Below, one piece after another: positions 53,838-64,000 of a stretch of 64,000 bases of DNA. The DNA is from Scilla litardierei (Eukaryota; Streptophyta; Magnoliopsida; Asparagales; Asparagaceae): the NCBI GenBank assembly GCA_030789695.1, contig CM061139.1, positions 105,064,837 to 105,128,836 on the forward strand. Reading direction: 5' to 3'. Position numbers and translations under genes: made by a program. Positions within the stretch are counted from its first letter, which is position 1. The number at the start of each line of letters is the position of its first letter. A model generated the notes under the pieces. The model was not told the origin of the DNA and made no database searches. It was given only the letters and a program-made list of their open reading frames with translations.

Positions 53838-55385
53838 CTACACTACTGGATTGATATCACCTATAGCAAAAGGCGGATCCAGTATCTTTGCCGGTGGAGG
53901 CAACTGCTCCAACTGCTCCTTCCGTGGCTCCGCTAGACGCGTATGTCCACGGACTCCATCAGATTCCAACAATGCGGCTTCCAGCATCTCTCCAAGGACT
54001 CCACCTGTACCCTGCAAGAGATAAGCCGCATCAATCTGATGTGGATAATTCTTCCCCAAGATAAATGTGTTCCAAAGAGGGTCATCAACATAAGTATTTA
54101 AAATTAAAAATGGTTGACAACACTTCCCTGGAAATAAATCTCTACTCTCGTATACCACGTCGATCAACTCCTCGTTGTTCGCCTCAGGTTGTTCAGGTAG
54201 CTTGGGCATATAAGCATGGGTTTCATCTGACAACTCCTCATCATCGTCAGACTTATCCCATCGCACCTCCTGATCATAATCAATAGCATCCATGGGTGCT
54301 AACTCCTCGCTCTCCTCCTCGTATACGTCCCATCGTACCTCTTGATCGTATGTACATGAATCCTGCAAAAGGTGCAATGAGTCATCAAAATCTGAATCAT
54401 AGCAAGCATCATACACGGGAGGGGAATCAAATATAAAGGGCGAGGGAGTAAAGAGATCTCCCTGAAGGGGAGCCATAAGCTCTGTGGGATTGTCCTCGGC
54501 GTCAGTGGAAGGGTGGTCCTCTGAGGGATGCTCAGCCTCTGTAGCAGGTGGGGATGGCTGCGGTAGCGCGAAAGGAGGAGGGTAATGCTCGGGGTCCTCA
54601 TGAATGGCTGTGTCCTCGTCCCAATGCACGGCCTCCTCGGTGAAAGGCTCTGGCTCCGCATGTAAGGCCTCCTCAATAGTAGGTGCAGGTGGCTCTATGG
54701 GCTCATGTATCTTGACCGTGGTATAAAAGTGGGTCTTGTGCCCCTCAATTAGAGCATAGACTCCATCATCAACTGTGCCTGTGGAAGAGATACAATGAGT
54801 AATAAAGTTTTGAAATTCAAGCTCAAAAGGATCACCTGCCGTTATTGTCAATGGACCGGAATCTCGAACTATGTCGACAATGTTTCTCAATAGGTCCGTG
54901 TACGTGTCCTCTTTTGACAACTCAGATGTCTCTATTTGTGGAGTGTTCATGGTATAAAGGTGGATATGATCACCTTCAAGTGAAGCATACACTCCATCTA
55001 TGATAGTACCTGCGCTAGAGACATTAGCCATAACAAAATCGATGAATACTTGGTCGTATGGTTTACTTACCGTAACGGTTAGTGAACCGGTAGATCGAGC
55101 ATCATCTATCATTTGCTCCAAGGCTGCTGCCAACTGTAGATCATTGAACTTCCCCACTTGCATCCTCTTCAAAAACTCACGTGAGGGTCCCTTAAGCCTT
55201 CTAGTGAAGATATCAAATAGCGTGGAGTCATTCCACTCATGGTCTGGCTCCGTCTGGAACATTTCTAACATTCCTTCAAACCTAGACAAGGCTTCCCCAA
55301 AGGATTCTCCATCAGCCTGATAGAATGCAGCGAGATATATGTAGGATTGTATAGAGCCCGCTCGCATTTTCTTTGGAAGCACCAT
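53838..55385 (-). CDS. Athila-type gag fused to a duplicated novel domain (515 aa)
   Basis: One unbroken minus-strand frame. Residues about 20-92 look like the C-terminal half of an Athila gag (YQADGESFGEALSRFEGML, RRLKGPSREFLKRM). Two related segments follow, about 93-147 (TGSLTVTVSKPYDQVFIDFV, GTIIDGVYASLEGDHIHLY) and 170-224 (SGPLTITAGDPFELEFQNFI, GTVDDGVYALIEGHKTHFY), an internal duplication of a domain I do not recognise. Residues 230-400 are acidic and Pro-rich with YDQEVRWD repeated at 346 and 370. The C-terminus is unrelated to anything I know. No zinc knuckle, protease or polymerase is present. The true start may lie upstream, as the N-terminal half of gag is missing. Confidence 0.7.
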   Translation of the reverse strand: MVLPKKMRAGSIQSYIYLAAFYQADGESFGEALSRFEGMLEMFQTEPDHEWNDSTLFDIFTRRLKGPSREFLKRMQVGKFNDLQLAAALEQMIDDARSTGSLTVTVSKPYDQVFIDFVMANVSSAGTIIDGVYASLEGDHIHLYTMNTPQIETSELSKEDTYTDLLRNIVDIVRDSGPLTITAGDPFELEFQNFITHCISSTGTVDDGVYALIEGHKTHFYTTVKIHEPIEPPAPTIEEALHAEPEPFTEEAVHWDEDTAIHEDPEHYPPPFALPQPSPPATEAEHPSEDHPSTDAEDNPTELMAPLQGDLFTPSPFIFDSPPVYDACYDSDFDDSLHLLQDSCTYDQEVRWDVYEEESEELAPMDAIDYDQEVRWDKSDDDEELSDETHAYMPKLPEQPEANNEELIDVVYESRDLFPGKCCQPFLILNTYVDDPLWNTFILGKNYPHQIDAAYLLQGTGGVLGEMLEAALLESDGVRGHTRLAEPRKEQLEQLPPPAKILDPPFAIGDINPVV

Positions 55386-55584
55386 CGCTGCAACAACTGT
55401 ACCTGATCAATCAAAGTAAACAACCTGGAAAAGACGTCAGTGGTACAAAGAGAGATAAAGATAATAATAGCAGGTGGTGGGAAAAAAATCTCTCTCAATG
55501 TTTTTTTTTAATTTTTTATTTGTTTTTTTTAAATGTAATCTAATCAACCTAATTGTGACAAATTGGCACCCAACGGGAAACACC

Positions 55585-55602
55585 TCCCCGGCAACGGCGC
55601 CA
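55585..55602 (-). other. primer binding site, tRNA-Asp type (minus strand)
   Basis: The minus strand reads TGGCGCCGTTGCCGGGGA, identical to the site at 20909-20926. It shows that the 5' end of the element is on the right. Confidence 0.9.
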
Positions 55603-55606
55603 AAAA

Positions 55607-55636
55607 CTTTTACCGCAATAAAATATGGAGTGATCA
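55607..55636 (-). repeat. collapsed 5' LTR (about 30 bp)
   Basis: On the minus strand TGATCACTCCATATTTTA, the first 18 bases of the LTR, are joined directly to TTGCGGTAAAAG, a segment from close to the LTR end. About 2 kb of LTR, including promoter and palindromes, is missing, and the final 30 to 40 bp are also lost. Confidence 0.8.
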
Positions 55637-55641
55637 GCCGA

Positions 55642-56245
55642 TCACTATGGTCGATTGGAAGGTTGGGAGCAACTCCCCAAGCAGGCCGATCACTACGTTC
55701 GTTCGTAAGGCTGGGGGCAACTCTCCCAGCGGGCCGATCACTACGCTCGTCTGTAAGGCTGGGGCAACTCCCCCAGCAGGCCGATCACTTCGATCGACTG
55801 AAAGGCTGGGGGTAACTCCCCCAGCAGGCCGATCACTACAATCTTCTGTAAGGCTGGGGGTAACTCCCCGAGTAGTCCGATCACTACGATTGTCCGTAAG
55901 GCTGGGGGAAACTCCCCAGCAGGCAGATCACTATGATCGTCCGTAAGGCTGGGGGCAACTCCCCGAGCAGGCCGATCACTACGATTGTCCGTAAGGCTGG
56001 GGCAACTCCTCCAGCAGGCTGATCACTCCGATCGTCCATAAGGCAAGGGGAAACTCCCCCAGCAGGCCGATCACTCCGATCATCCGTAAGGCTGGGGGCA
56101 ACTTCCCCAGTAGGCCGATCACTCCGAACGACCATAAGGCAGGGGCAACTCCCCCAGTGGGCCGATCAATGTGGTCGACCGAGTGGCCCCCAGCAGGCCG
56201 ATCATTTTGATCGACCGTAAAACTGGGTTCACCCCCTATCAGGCT
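55642..56245 (+). repeat. Tat 47-bp tandem repeats, right block
   Basis: About 12 units of the same repeat as 49470-49754, continuing after the target duplication. Unit lengths vary by a few bases through changes in the G and C runs. Confidence 0.88.
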
Positions 56246-56738
56246 GATCACCTTGATAGGCCAATGACTCCGCCGACAAAGAGAAAACCTCCCGCTACTC
56301 AAACCAACAAACTACCTCGGCATGAACAGCGGGGGGAGAACACCGAGTCAGAGGCATAATCCCAGAAAACAATTGACAAAAGTACAGCAGCACCCAAAAA
56401 GGTAGAAAATTCAAAAATTGTCTCTTACATTCAAAAAATGTTCTTTTTTACAAGGAGGGGGATAAAACGGGGATACACCGCCTACTACACTGGGCCCGGG
56501 AAGAGGCATTCCCGGGGGCTTCGCCTTGCCCCGATCGAATGGGCTCCTTGGGACCAGCCGAATGACGGGGAAACTCTGTCGGACCCGCTCCTCGAACCTC
56601 AGGAACCATCCTGAAAGGCCCACACGATCCTCAGGGCCAGGATGTCCTCATAGGCCTCGAAAGCCCCCCGGAGGGATTCCGTGATCCTCGGCGCCAGGAC
56701 CTTCTCATAACCCCTCTCCACTTCCTTGACGAGTCGAG
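56246..56738 (+). other. Tat non-coding region
   Basis: No convincing gene. It contains the 3' untranslated side of the antisense ORF that follows. Confidence 0.4.
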
Positions 56739-57420
56739 CAGTGTTCACTTGTCGCAGGTGCCCAGCTCGGCCCAGAGCTCGTTCCTCTCTTCACGGAACG
56801 CCTCCTCCTCCTCCTCCTACGCAGACCTCTCGGTGGTTGCCTGGGCCTCCCTCAAGCTCCTCACCTCCGAGGTGAGCTCGTCGACCCGACGCCGTGAACG
56901 ACGAGCCTCCGAATGGGTATCTTCCACTTCCTTCTCGGCCGCCTCAGCCCTCAGACATTCATGCGCCAGGGCCACCACGAGACCGTCCACCCGCTCCGAG
57001 CGGCGCTGGGCCTCTACGGCCATCGTGGCAGCCTGCAGGACAGAAGAGATAAGCAAAGACCGCTACAAAACGGAGTTAAAGGCAAGGAAGATACTGACCT
57101 GCTGGATCTGCCACACCCTTGGAGCAGACCCCCTCCAACAAAGAGCGATCTCTCGGGAGGTCGGAGCTCCGTGCCAACTGGACGGCCACATCTAGATCGG
57201 TGAAAACTGATCCACCGGATGGGACCTCCCGGCCAGTCCCAAGCACAGACAAGGCACCCCCCGTGCCAGCCAGGGCATACTCAGCATGGCAGGTAGAGGT
57301 GGCCACCTCCACTACCAGGAGGATCGCCCCAGAGACGATCGGTGAGTCAGGCACCGCCGAGAGCATGCTCTCCCCCGTCTTCTTCTTCTTCTATTCGGGC
57401 CCTCCAGACTTCGAATGAGG
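56739..57420 (-). pseudogene. Tat antisense ORF: coiled-coil C-terminus with a 66-bp intron
   Basis: On the minus strand, exon 1 (57366 or further right to 57099) ends LLEGVCSKGVADPAQQ. A canonical intron 57098-57033 follows (CAGCAG^GTCAGTATC, CTGTCCTGCAG^GCTGCC). Exon 2 from 57032 is a coiled coil rich in Arg and Glu (ALAHECLRAEAAEKEVED, RRRVDELTSEVRSLREAQA). A TAG at 56819-56817 interrupts it, and coiled-coil codons continue to about 56741. The build resembles the C-terminal part of putative gypsy-type transposon proteins. Extra ORFs, some antisense, are known in Tat-lineage elements such as Grande. The N-terminal domain is missing because the Athila element at 57480 cuts in. Confidence 0.55.
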
Positions 57421-57479
57421 GCGCTTCTTTTCTCCCCCGTGGCTCCCGACCGGTGTTCGAGAGACCTGCCTGGTGCCCC

Positions 57480-59231
57480 TGTAATTCGGGTTGAATATTG
57501 CTTATTTAACCCCTCATCTAGTAATATTTTGTGCCTATATGATGTTTAATTGGTCTCTAATACGTTCGTATATTTTATACCATCATTTATTAGCGATATC
57601 ACTTGATTTGTACACACAGTATGAATTTTATTGAGTATTTCTGCACTTTTTATATTTTTCCTAGCTTGGTCTCGATCTCACGATTCCAGCGACTTTTTAT
57701 TTGTATTTTTCTGAGATCTTTGCTAATTACTATGAATTTGTGAATGCAGAATACAATTTAAATGGAGATATACGCAAGAAATACAGTCGCAAATAAGGAA
57801 ATACGGTCATTGCGTGATTTTTGGCGACCACACGGCGTCCATCCGTTCACTCCCGCTCGAATCCAACGCATCAGATAGGCGGGCGACGCGGCGCGTTTAC
57901 GACCGTTGGATTTCAATCCGACGGTTCAATATCAACCCCAAATGCAGCGGAGGGCAGGCAAAATTTCGATCGTCCGATCACGATCGAACGGCTGAGCGTC
58001 AAGCCGTGAAAGAGTCGGAGAGCGCATCATTTAGGAGCGACGTGGCGTTATTTCATCTGTGCGATGTTAATCGAACGGTTGATAACCCAGGTGATCGAAT
58101 CCGCAGAGCGCGACTCTTGGAGCACAGGCGGGATCCAGCTGACCGTTGATGGAGAATCGAATGGCGCCCCCTACTTCTGAAGCGAATGCGGAGAGCGTAA
58201 TTGCGAAGCGGCACGCAAAATTTGAAGGCCACGCGGCGACACGTGGTTGAATCTCATAAGATCGGACGGCCCACGTTTGCCTCGCTCGCGGATCGGGTTT
58301 GGATGCGTTATTGAAGCGGGGTTTGAACCCGTTAACCCCATCAAACCCGCAATGTTCTTATGTAAGGTATTCCTAGGGTTTTTGAGCGTATTCTTGGCGT
58401 ATTTGGGCGATTTTGGAGCCTTTTTTTGCAGCAATTTTCTGAGAATCCAGAGGCTTTTAGGAGGAATAAGAAGGGTTTTCTTAGGCAAATAGATAGCGTA
58501 TTTGGTGATATTCCTTGAACTCTATTATGTATTTTGAATTCTAATTATCACTATTGCTTAGAACTATGGTTATTTTGATGAAATTGTTAATTATTTTCAG
58601 TATGAGTAGCTAAATTCTCATTGTACATGGTATGGTGTAGTTAGGGGATATGATTCGTATTCGTTTGGATGAATTGTCGTGCTAAAATTGTCACTTTGAT
58701 AAAGTTGTAGTCTTTATTTTTAAATCTACTCTTCATCTTCCAAAAGAACGTGATTTAGTAGATGATCACCTCACAAGGGTGAGTTTTGATTTCCCCAAAA
58801 GGGACTTTCATCGATTATATTTAAAAGACTAAAACTTTAGCAACGATTGTATTGAATTTTTTGCTTTAATCCACACAAGGGTATTTTCCGGTGAATTGCT
58901 CTCAAAAAGAGAATTCATTGAGTTATATTTAATCAACCAAATTAATATGAATCATGGATCCTAATGAACTGATACCATGTGCATACTTCTCATATATATT
59001 TTTATACATGACACTTTATTTGTTCGTATTGTTCACGTATTAAAAATCACGTCCAAACCCATTGACAACATCGTCATTATAAGTGGTTAGTCTCTTTTCG
59101 TTGACTCTCTATTTGATTTGAGCTTTGTGGTTGCAACAGATTTTCTCCCGAGGATTCGACATTTGGAATCACAGATTATATTACTTGTACAGACTCTTTC
59201 GCTTGAGAGAAGCACATTTTTGGGCTGAGCA
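57480..59231 (+). repeat. Athila-D 5' LTR (about 1.75 kb)
   Basis: It starts TGTAATTCGGGTTG and ends GGGCTGAGCA, 6 bp before the primer site. 57800-58270 has several CGATCGAACGG and CCGACGG-type sequences but no regular palindrome array. No gene inside. The partner LTR is not visible, so the start is an estimate from the break in Tat sequence. Confidence 0.7.
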
Positions 59232-59237
59232 AGTTTT

Positions 59238-59255
59238 TGGCGTCGTTGCCGGGAG
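59238..59255 (+). other. primer binding site, tRNA-Asp-like
   Basis: TGGCGTCGTTGCCGGGAG differs from the tRNA-Asp complement seen at 20909 at a few positions. It is placed as in other Athila elements. Confidence 0.8.
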
Positions 59256-59368
59256 AACGGTTTGTTACCACAATTTATTTCATTCAGAGGACCTTTGATG
59301 AGATCTTTCCACTTTACTGTATATAAATTTTTGCTTATTTTTTTAAAAAATATATATTATGCTAGTTT

Positions 59369-61156
59369 ATGTGGTATATGACTCCTAGAACACAGAGGTT
59401 GACTAGACGTTTTGAAATGTCTGCTAATAATATGGATGAAAATTTTAGCAACAACAATGATAATAATGTGCAACCTGGAGCTCCTATGACTTTAAAAGAT
59501 ATTCTCAGACCCACTAGGACTAGCACAGCTTCATGCTTTATCTTACCCACTGATGCAAATTCTTTTAATTTCAAACCAGGGGTAATCCAACTCTTACCCA
59601 CCTTTCATGGGTTAGACAAGGAAAATCCTTATCTTTATAAAAAAGGATTTGAGGAAGTGTGCTTGACATGCTTTGATTGAAAAACTAGCGAGGACACGGT
59701 ATATCTGAAACTGTTTCCATTTTCATTGAAAGATAAAGCTAAGAACTGGTTAAATGCATTGCCATCACGTTCTATTACTACATGGATTGACTTGCAGGTT
59801 GAATTTCTAAAGAAGTTTTTTCCTATTCACAGGACACAGGGATTGAAGCGGCAAATCATGAACTTTACCCAGAAAAGCGAGGAAACATTCTACCAGGCGT
59901 TTGAAAGGTTCAATGAGCTATTGCTTGCATGTCCACATAATGGCTTCGACAAAAGCAGGATTATTGGCTTCTTCTACGATGGAATGCAACCTCAGATGAA
60001 ACAGTTCGTAGAAATGATGTGCAATGGTTGATTCTTCGATAAGGAGCCAGATGAAGCATGTACGTACTTGGAGGACATAGCAGAGAACGCGTAAACGTGG
60101 GATACTACTTCAGAGTACGACAGAGGAGGCCACTCTGTACCTTCCCAGCCTACACGAGGAGTGGTATACAATTTGAAGCCAGAGGATGCGTTGGAGGCAA
60201 AGATGGAAGCAATGATCACAAACAAGCTTCAAGCTCTAAATTTGAAAGAGGCCAAAGCAGTTGAGGTAGAGCAGACTTGTGCACTTTGCAATGTTGGTGG
60301 CCATGACACCAGTGCCTGCCCCACACTTCCAGCCTTGAAGAGCATGCTAGGCAATCCAACGGGGGTGAACCAAGTATCTACAAACTACCAGGGCTTCAAT
60401 TCCAACAACAAGGGGTGGCACAACAATCCTAACTTAAATTGGGGCCCCAATCAGCAACCTCAGCAACAAGCTCCTCCTCAGTTTCGACAACCTCAATACA
60501 ACAATAACAACTACCAAGGTGGGAATCAAAGGAGGGACCAAGAGCCAATGCAACAACAGCAGATGCAACCATTTGGGGATGCGCTTCAGCAGCTTATTCA
60601 ATTACAGCAAGTCCAAATGTAACAACAACAGGCTCAGTTTCAAGCTCAACAGATGCAGAACCAACAGATGAGCGAAAGCTTAGCTAGGCTTACGGCAACA
60701 TTGGAGAAAGGTAAGATTCCATCACAATCAATTCCGAATCCTAACATGAGCTCATCTTCTTCTGCAGGTAATAACATGAAGCCTTGCCAAGCCGTGTCCA
60801 CTCTGAGGAATGGGAAAGAAATTCAGAAACCTGACCCACCGAGCAGAGAAGCTAAACAAGAGGAGGAAATTCAAATGCAAGAGGAGGTGCAGAAAGAGAG
60901 CACGGAAGTGGGTCTGACCAAAAATGTCATTGAAGAGAAAGAACCCGCAACCTATGTACCTGCAGCACCTTTCCCTCACCGGCTACTTCAGAAAAACAAA
61001 GATAAGTATCAATCTGAAATTCGTGAAATTTTTCAGAAGTGCCAGATAAATATCCTGCTGCTTGATGCCATTAATCAAATACCTGCATATGCTAAATTTT
61101 TGAAAGACCTGTGCACCACTAAAAGAAAATTGAATGTGAAAAAGAAAGCATTTTGA
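59369..61156 (+). pseudogene. Athila-D gag
   Basis: A single frame from ATG 59369 encodes a typical Athila gag, interrupted by stops at 59678 (TGA), 60029 (TGA), 60092 (TAA), 60620 (TAA) and 61154 (TGA). Blocks in order are VIQLLPTFHGLDKENPYLY, KDKAKNWLNALPSRSI, QVEFLKKFFPIHRT, ETFYQAFERFNELLLACPHN, FFYDGMQP, then a zinc knuckle CALCNVGGHDTSACP (about 60278), a Gln/Asn-rich linker (60400-60640) and PFPHRLLQKNKDKY leading to protease. It forms the particle in intact relatives; this copy cannot be translated through. Confidence 0.9.
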
Positions 61157-63923
61157 CTGAATAGGTTAGCTCTATTGTGCAACAAAATGTCCCACCTAAA
61201 TTTAGAGATCCTGGATCACCCACCATTACTTGTACTATTGGTACTAAAAAATTGGAAATGCTTTATTGGATTTGGGGTCTAGTGTTAATATCTTGCCATA
61301 TCCTATTTTTGTGCAACTTGGATTAGGACAGCTAAAACCAACATCTGTTATATTGCAATTAGCTGATAGATCTATTAAAGTTCCAAAGGGATGCATTGAG
61401 GATGTCCTCGTTCAAGTGGACAAATTTTACTACCATGCAGACTTTATAGTTCTAGACATCCAAGGACCCCAAACTGCCAATTCCACTCCCATCATCCTAG
61501 GTAGACCATTCCTAGCAACATGCAATACTTTAATAAATTGTAGGGATGGTCAACTTAAAATTACTTTTGGTAACATGACTTTGGATTTGAATATATTTAA
61601 TACTTGCAAGTTGCCAAATGTGGATGATGAGGTTGAAAAAGTACACATGATTGATTCATTGGTGGATGATTATATTTGCTCTGAATATTATGGTGATGCT
61701 AATCTTGTTGAAACAATTGTGGACGACACTGATGACATCTTTCTTGTGCAGGAAAATGTGGAGGAACTCAATGCGATATGGGAGCCTAAGTTCGAGGCTT
61801 TGCCACCAAATGCACCAACTCAAATATCATCTGAGGTAGAAGATCCAAAGCCTGAATTAAAGCCAATACCTGAATATCTCAAGTATGCCTTTCTTGGAAA
61901 TGAAAACAGCTTCCCTGTGGCAATATCTTCTAAACTCTCTTTAGAACAGGAAAGCTCTTTACTTGAAGTGTTGAAAAGGCATAGAGGGGCTATTGGTTGG
62001 TCCATTGCTGATATAAAAGGTATTAGTCCCATTGTATGTATGCATCACATTTATTTGGAAGATGATGCCAAACCCACTAGAGAAATGCAACGTAGGTTAA
62101 ACCCCACATTAAAAGAAGTGGTGAAAGGCGAGATTCTAAAATTATTGGATGCAGGTATTATATACCCAATTTCTGACAGTAAATGGGTCAGTCCTACACA
62201 GGTTGTTCCTAAAAAGTCTGGCCTCACCATGGTTAAAAATGAGAATAATGAACTTATCCCTAGAGCCACCACAGGATGGAGGATGTGTATAGACTATAGG
62301 AAGTTGAACTCCAGAACTAGGACACACCACTTCCCTCTACCATTTCTTGACCAGATTTTAAAAAGAGTGGCTGGACATGAGTACTATTGCTTTCTAGACG
62401 GTTATTCAGGATACTATCAGATTGAGATTGCACCAGAGGATCAGGAAAAGACCACTTTTACCTGTCCCTTTGGTACTTTTGCATTTAAGAGGATGCCTTT
62501 TGGTTTATGTAATGCTCCCGCCACTTTTCAGCGATGCATGCTTAGTATTTTTGATGATATGGTTGAGAAAATTGTGGAGGTGTTTAAGGATGATTTCTCT
62601 GTATATGGTAGCTCTTTTCATGATTGTTTAGCTAACTTGGCTCATGTTCTTGACAGGTGTATTGAGAAGAATCTCCTATTAAATTGGGAGAAATGTCATT
62701 TTATGACAACAGAAGGACTTGTCCTTGGTCATTTGGTCTCTAAAGATGGTATTCAGGTAGAAAGAGCCAAGGTAGCAGTAATTGAGAAGCTACCAAGTCC
62801 CAAATGTGTGAGGGACATCAGATCATTCTTGGGACATGCAGGATTCTATGTGCGATTTATCAAAGATTTTAGCGCTATATCTCGTCCTCTTTGCAACTTG
62901 CTAACTCAGAATGTGGATTTTATTTGGACACCTGAGTGTCAACGTTATTTTGAAACTTTAAAGAAGTTGCTGATTTCTGCTCCCATTTTGCAGGTCCCAG
63001 ACTGGTCCTTACCATTTGAAATCATGTGTGACGCCAGCAACTACGCAGTTGGCGCAGTCCTAGGCCAAAAGATAGATAAAGCTCCAGTGGTTATTTACTA
63101 CGCCAGCAAGACATTGAATGATTCTCAAAGAAATTATATAACCACAGAGAATGAGTTGCTGGCTGTAGTATTTGCTTTGGAAAAATTCAGGAGCTATATT
63201 TTGGGATCACCAATCTTGATTTACACTGATCACTCTGCTTTGAAATATTTATTATCCAAAAAAGATGCTAAATCTCGATTGATACGATGGATTTTATTGT
63301 TGCAGGAGTTCAATGTCCTAATCAAGGACAAGAAAGGCGTGGAGAATCTAGTAGCCGACCACTTATCACGATTGACAGTAGGCTTTGATTCGGCAGATGT
63401 ACCTTTGATGGACTCCTTTCCTGACGAGCATCTTTTTAATGTTTCCACCTCTCCATGGTATGCTGATATAGTAAATTATCTAGTAACTGGTAAGACTCCT
63501 AAAACTTGGCCACTTCAAGACTTTAAAAGGTTCAAGTACGAGGTAAAATATTTCTTCTTTGATGATCTATACCTCTACAAATATTGTAGTGACCAAATTA
63601 TTAGGAGGTGCATTCCTGACCATGAGATAACCAGTGTGATACGATTTTGCCATGATGGGGTGTGTGGAGGACACTTTTCTGCGAATAAAACTGTGGCAAA
63701 AATCTTGCAATGTGGCTTTTATTGGCCAACTATGTTTAAGGATACATTTCATTATTGTAAGACATGTGCTGCATGCCAACAGTTAGGGGGAATTACTAGA
63801 CGTAACATGATGCCTTTAAACCCCAGTTTAGAAATTGAAATATTTGAATGTTGGGGCATAGATTTCATGGGACCTTTCACACCTTCATTTGAATATGTTT
63901 ATATTTTGGTTTCAATTGATTAA
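61157..63923 (+). pseudogene. Athila-D protease, reverse transcriptase, RNase H and integrase
   Basis: The protease N-terminus (QQNVPPKFRDPGSP) is in another frame with a TAG at 61159, and a one-base loss near 61255 leads into an 885-codon open frame from 61266. It encodes the protease active site DLGSSVNILP; reverse transcriptase with WVSPTQVVPKKSG, FLDGYSGYYQI, KRMPFGLCNAPATFQRCM and FKDDFSVYG (relatives usually have Met before DD); RNase H with MCDASNYAVGAVLGQ and YTDHSALKYL; and the integrase zinc finger (HDGVCGGHFSANKT, CKTCAACQ) with the first catalytic D in WGIDFMGPF. The frame stops at 63921-63923 where integrase codons are deleted. Confidence 0.92.
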
Positions 63924-64000
63924 GTTTCTCAAAGAGAACATTTTCTCTAGATTTGGAGTGCCCAAAGCCCTTATCAGTGATGGAGGGTCCCATTTTTGCA
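63924..64000 (+). pseudogene. Athila-D integrase continuation, cut by window end
   Basis: A forward frame from about 63925 reads KFLKENIFSRFGVPKALISD, the block with the second catalytic aspartate of the integrase core. The stretch between ILVSID and KFLKEN that relatives have (roughly 20 to 30 codons) is absent, so the gene carries an internal deletion. Confidence 0.8.

Larger units (their letters stand above)
49755..55636 (-). mobile_element. minus-strand Athila-type non-autonomous element with a chimeric gag ORF
   Basis: Flanked by GCCGA at 49750-49754 and 55637-55641, inside a 47-bp repeat unit of the Tat element. Read on the minus strand it has a 5' LTR reduced to about 30 bp, a tRNA-Asp primer site, a 515-codon ORF starting with gag, a long non-coding part with AGCTTGGGGGA blocks, a polypurine tract and a full 2.1-kb 3' LTR ending GTGCGACCA. 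No reverse transcriptase or integrase. Confidence 0.85.
46808..57479 (+). mobile_element. Tat-lineage Ty3/gypsy derivative without pol, interrupted at 49755-55641
   Basis: The parts in order are LTR, Tat-type primer binding site, frameshifted gag, 47-bp tandem repeats, and an antisense coiled-coil ORF. No protease, reverse transcriptase or integrase is present. The right end is not seen; at 57480 another element begins. It is therefore internally deleted or non-autonomous. Confidence 0.7.
57480..64000 (+). mobile_element. Athila-lineage Ty3/gypsy element (Athila-D), 3' part outside window
   Basis: It begins with an LTR TGTAATTCGGG, then a tRNA-Asp-like primer site, gag with five in-frame stops, and a long protease-polymerase-integrase frame. 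It inserted next to or into the Tat antisense ORF; the left flank is GCCCC. The right LTR and target copy are beyond the window. Confidence 0.85.

Noticed and set aside
57814..58149. 111-codon ORF in the Athila-D LTR
   Set aside because: Located in the LTR, with a charged composition typical of GC-rich non-coding sequence and no recognised domain.

Overview
This window is angiosperm nuclear DNA made almost entirely of transposable elements nested in one another. I see no ordinary host gene with a convincing structure, and no rRNA, tRNA gene or CRISPR array. The plant origin rests on the element families: Sirevirus-type Ty1/copia with multiple polypurine tracts; Ty3/gypsy of the Tekay/Del, Athila and Tat lineages with tRNA-Asp-type or Tat-type primer binding sites; and a PIF/Harbinger DNA transposon with TTA target duplications. 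The species cannot be told from this.

Layout. 1-7263 and 16949-17884 are one Sirevirus (Sire-A): broken pol, a 113-bp repeat module, an intact 543-codon accessory ORF, four polypurine tracts, then the 3' LTR. That LTR was split by a Tekay-type gypsy element (7264-16943, target duplication TTGTG), whose integrase end is lost and whose second LTR is preceded by a duplicated piece of the Sirevirus LTR. 17885-19327 and 28535-30461 are an older Sirevirus remnant (Sire-B), split by a complete non-autonomous Athila-type element of 9.2 kb (19328-28534, duplication GTTTG, 1575-bp LTRs) that has gag, protease and an extra ORF but no reverse transcriptase. 30462-33379 is a third Sirevirus remnant on the minus strand (Sire-C). 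33380-35151 is nearly featureless apart from a small MITE. 35152-36207 is a non-autonomous PIF/Harbinger element, and about 36900-46448 is a large PIF/Harbinger element with an apparently intact transposase, an intact Myb/SANT partner, a GRF zinc-finger ORF and two big tandem arrays.

46808-57479 is a Tat-lineage gypsy derivative: LTR, gag, 47-bp repeats and an antisense coiled-coil ORF with an intron. It is split by a minus-strand Athila-type non-autonomous element (49755-55636, duplication GCCGA) with a 515-codon chimeric gag ORF and a 5' LTR shrunk to about 30 bp. 57480 to the window end is an Athila element with a broken gag and a long pol ORF that continues past the window.

The most interesting signal is regulatory. 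The LTRs of several unrelated families each carry an array of short CpG-centred palindromes directly upstream of a TATA box. The Sirevirus and the gypsy element inserted in it share the same 113-bp repeat. Copies of the LTR-type array also lie upstream of the internal accessory ORFs of two elements, as if each carried a second, internal promoter.
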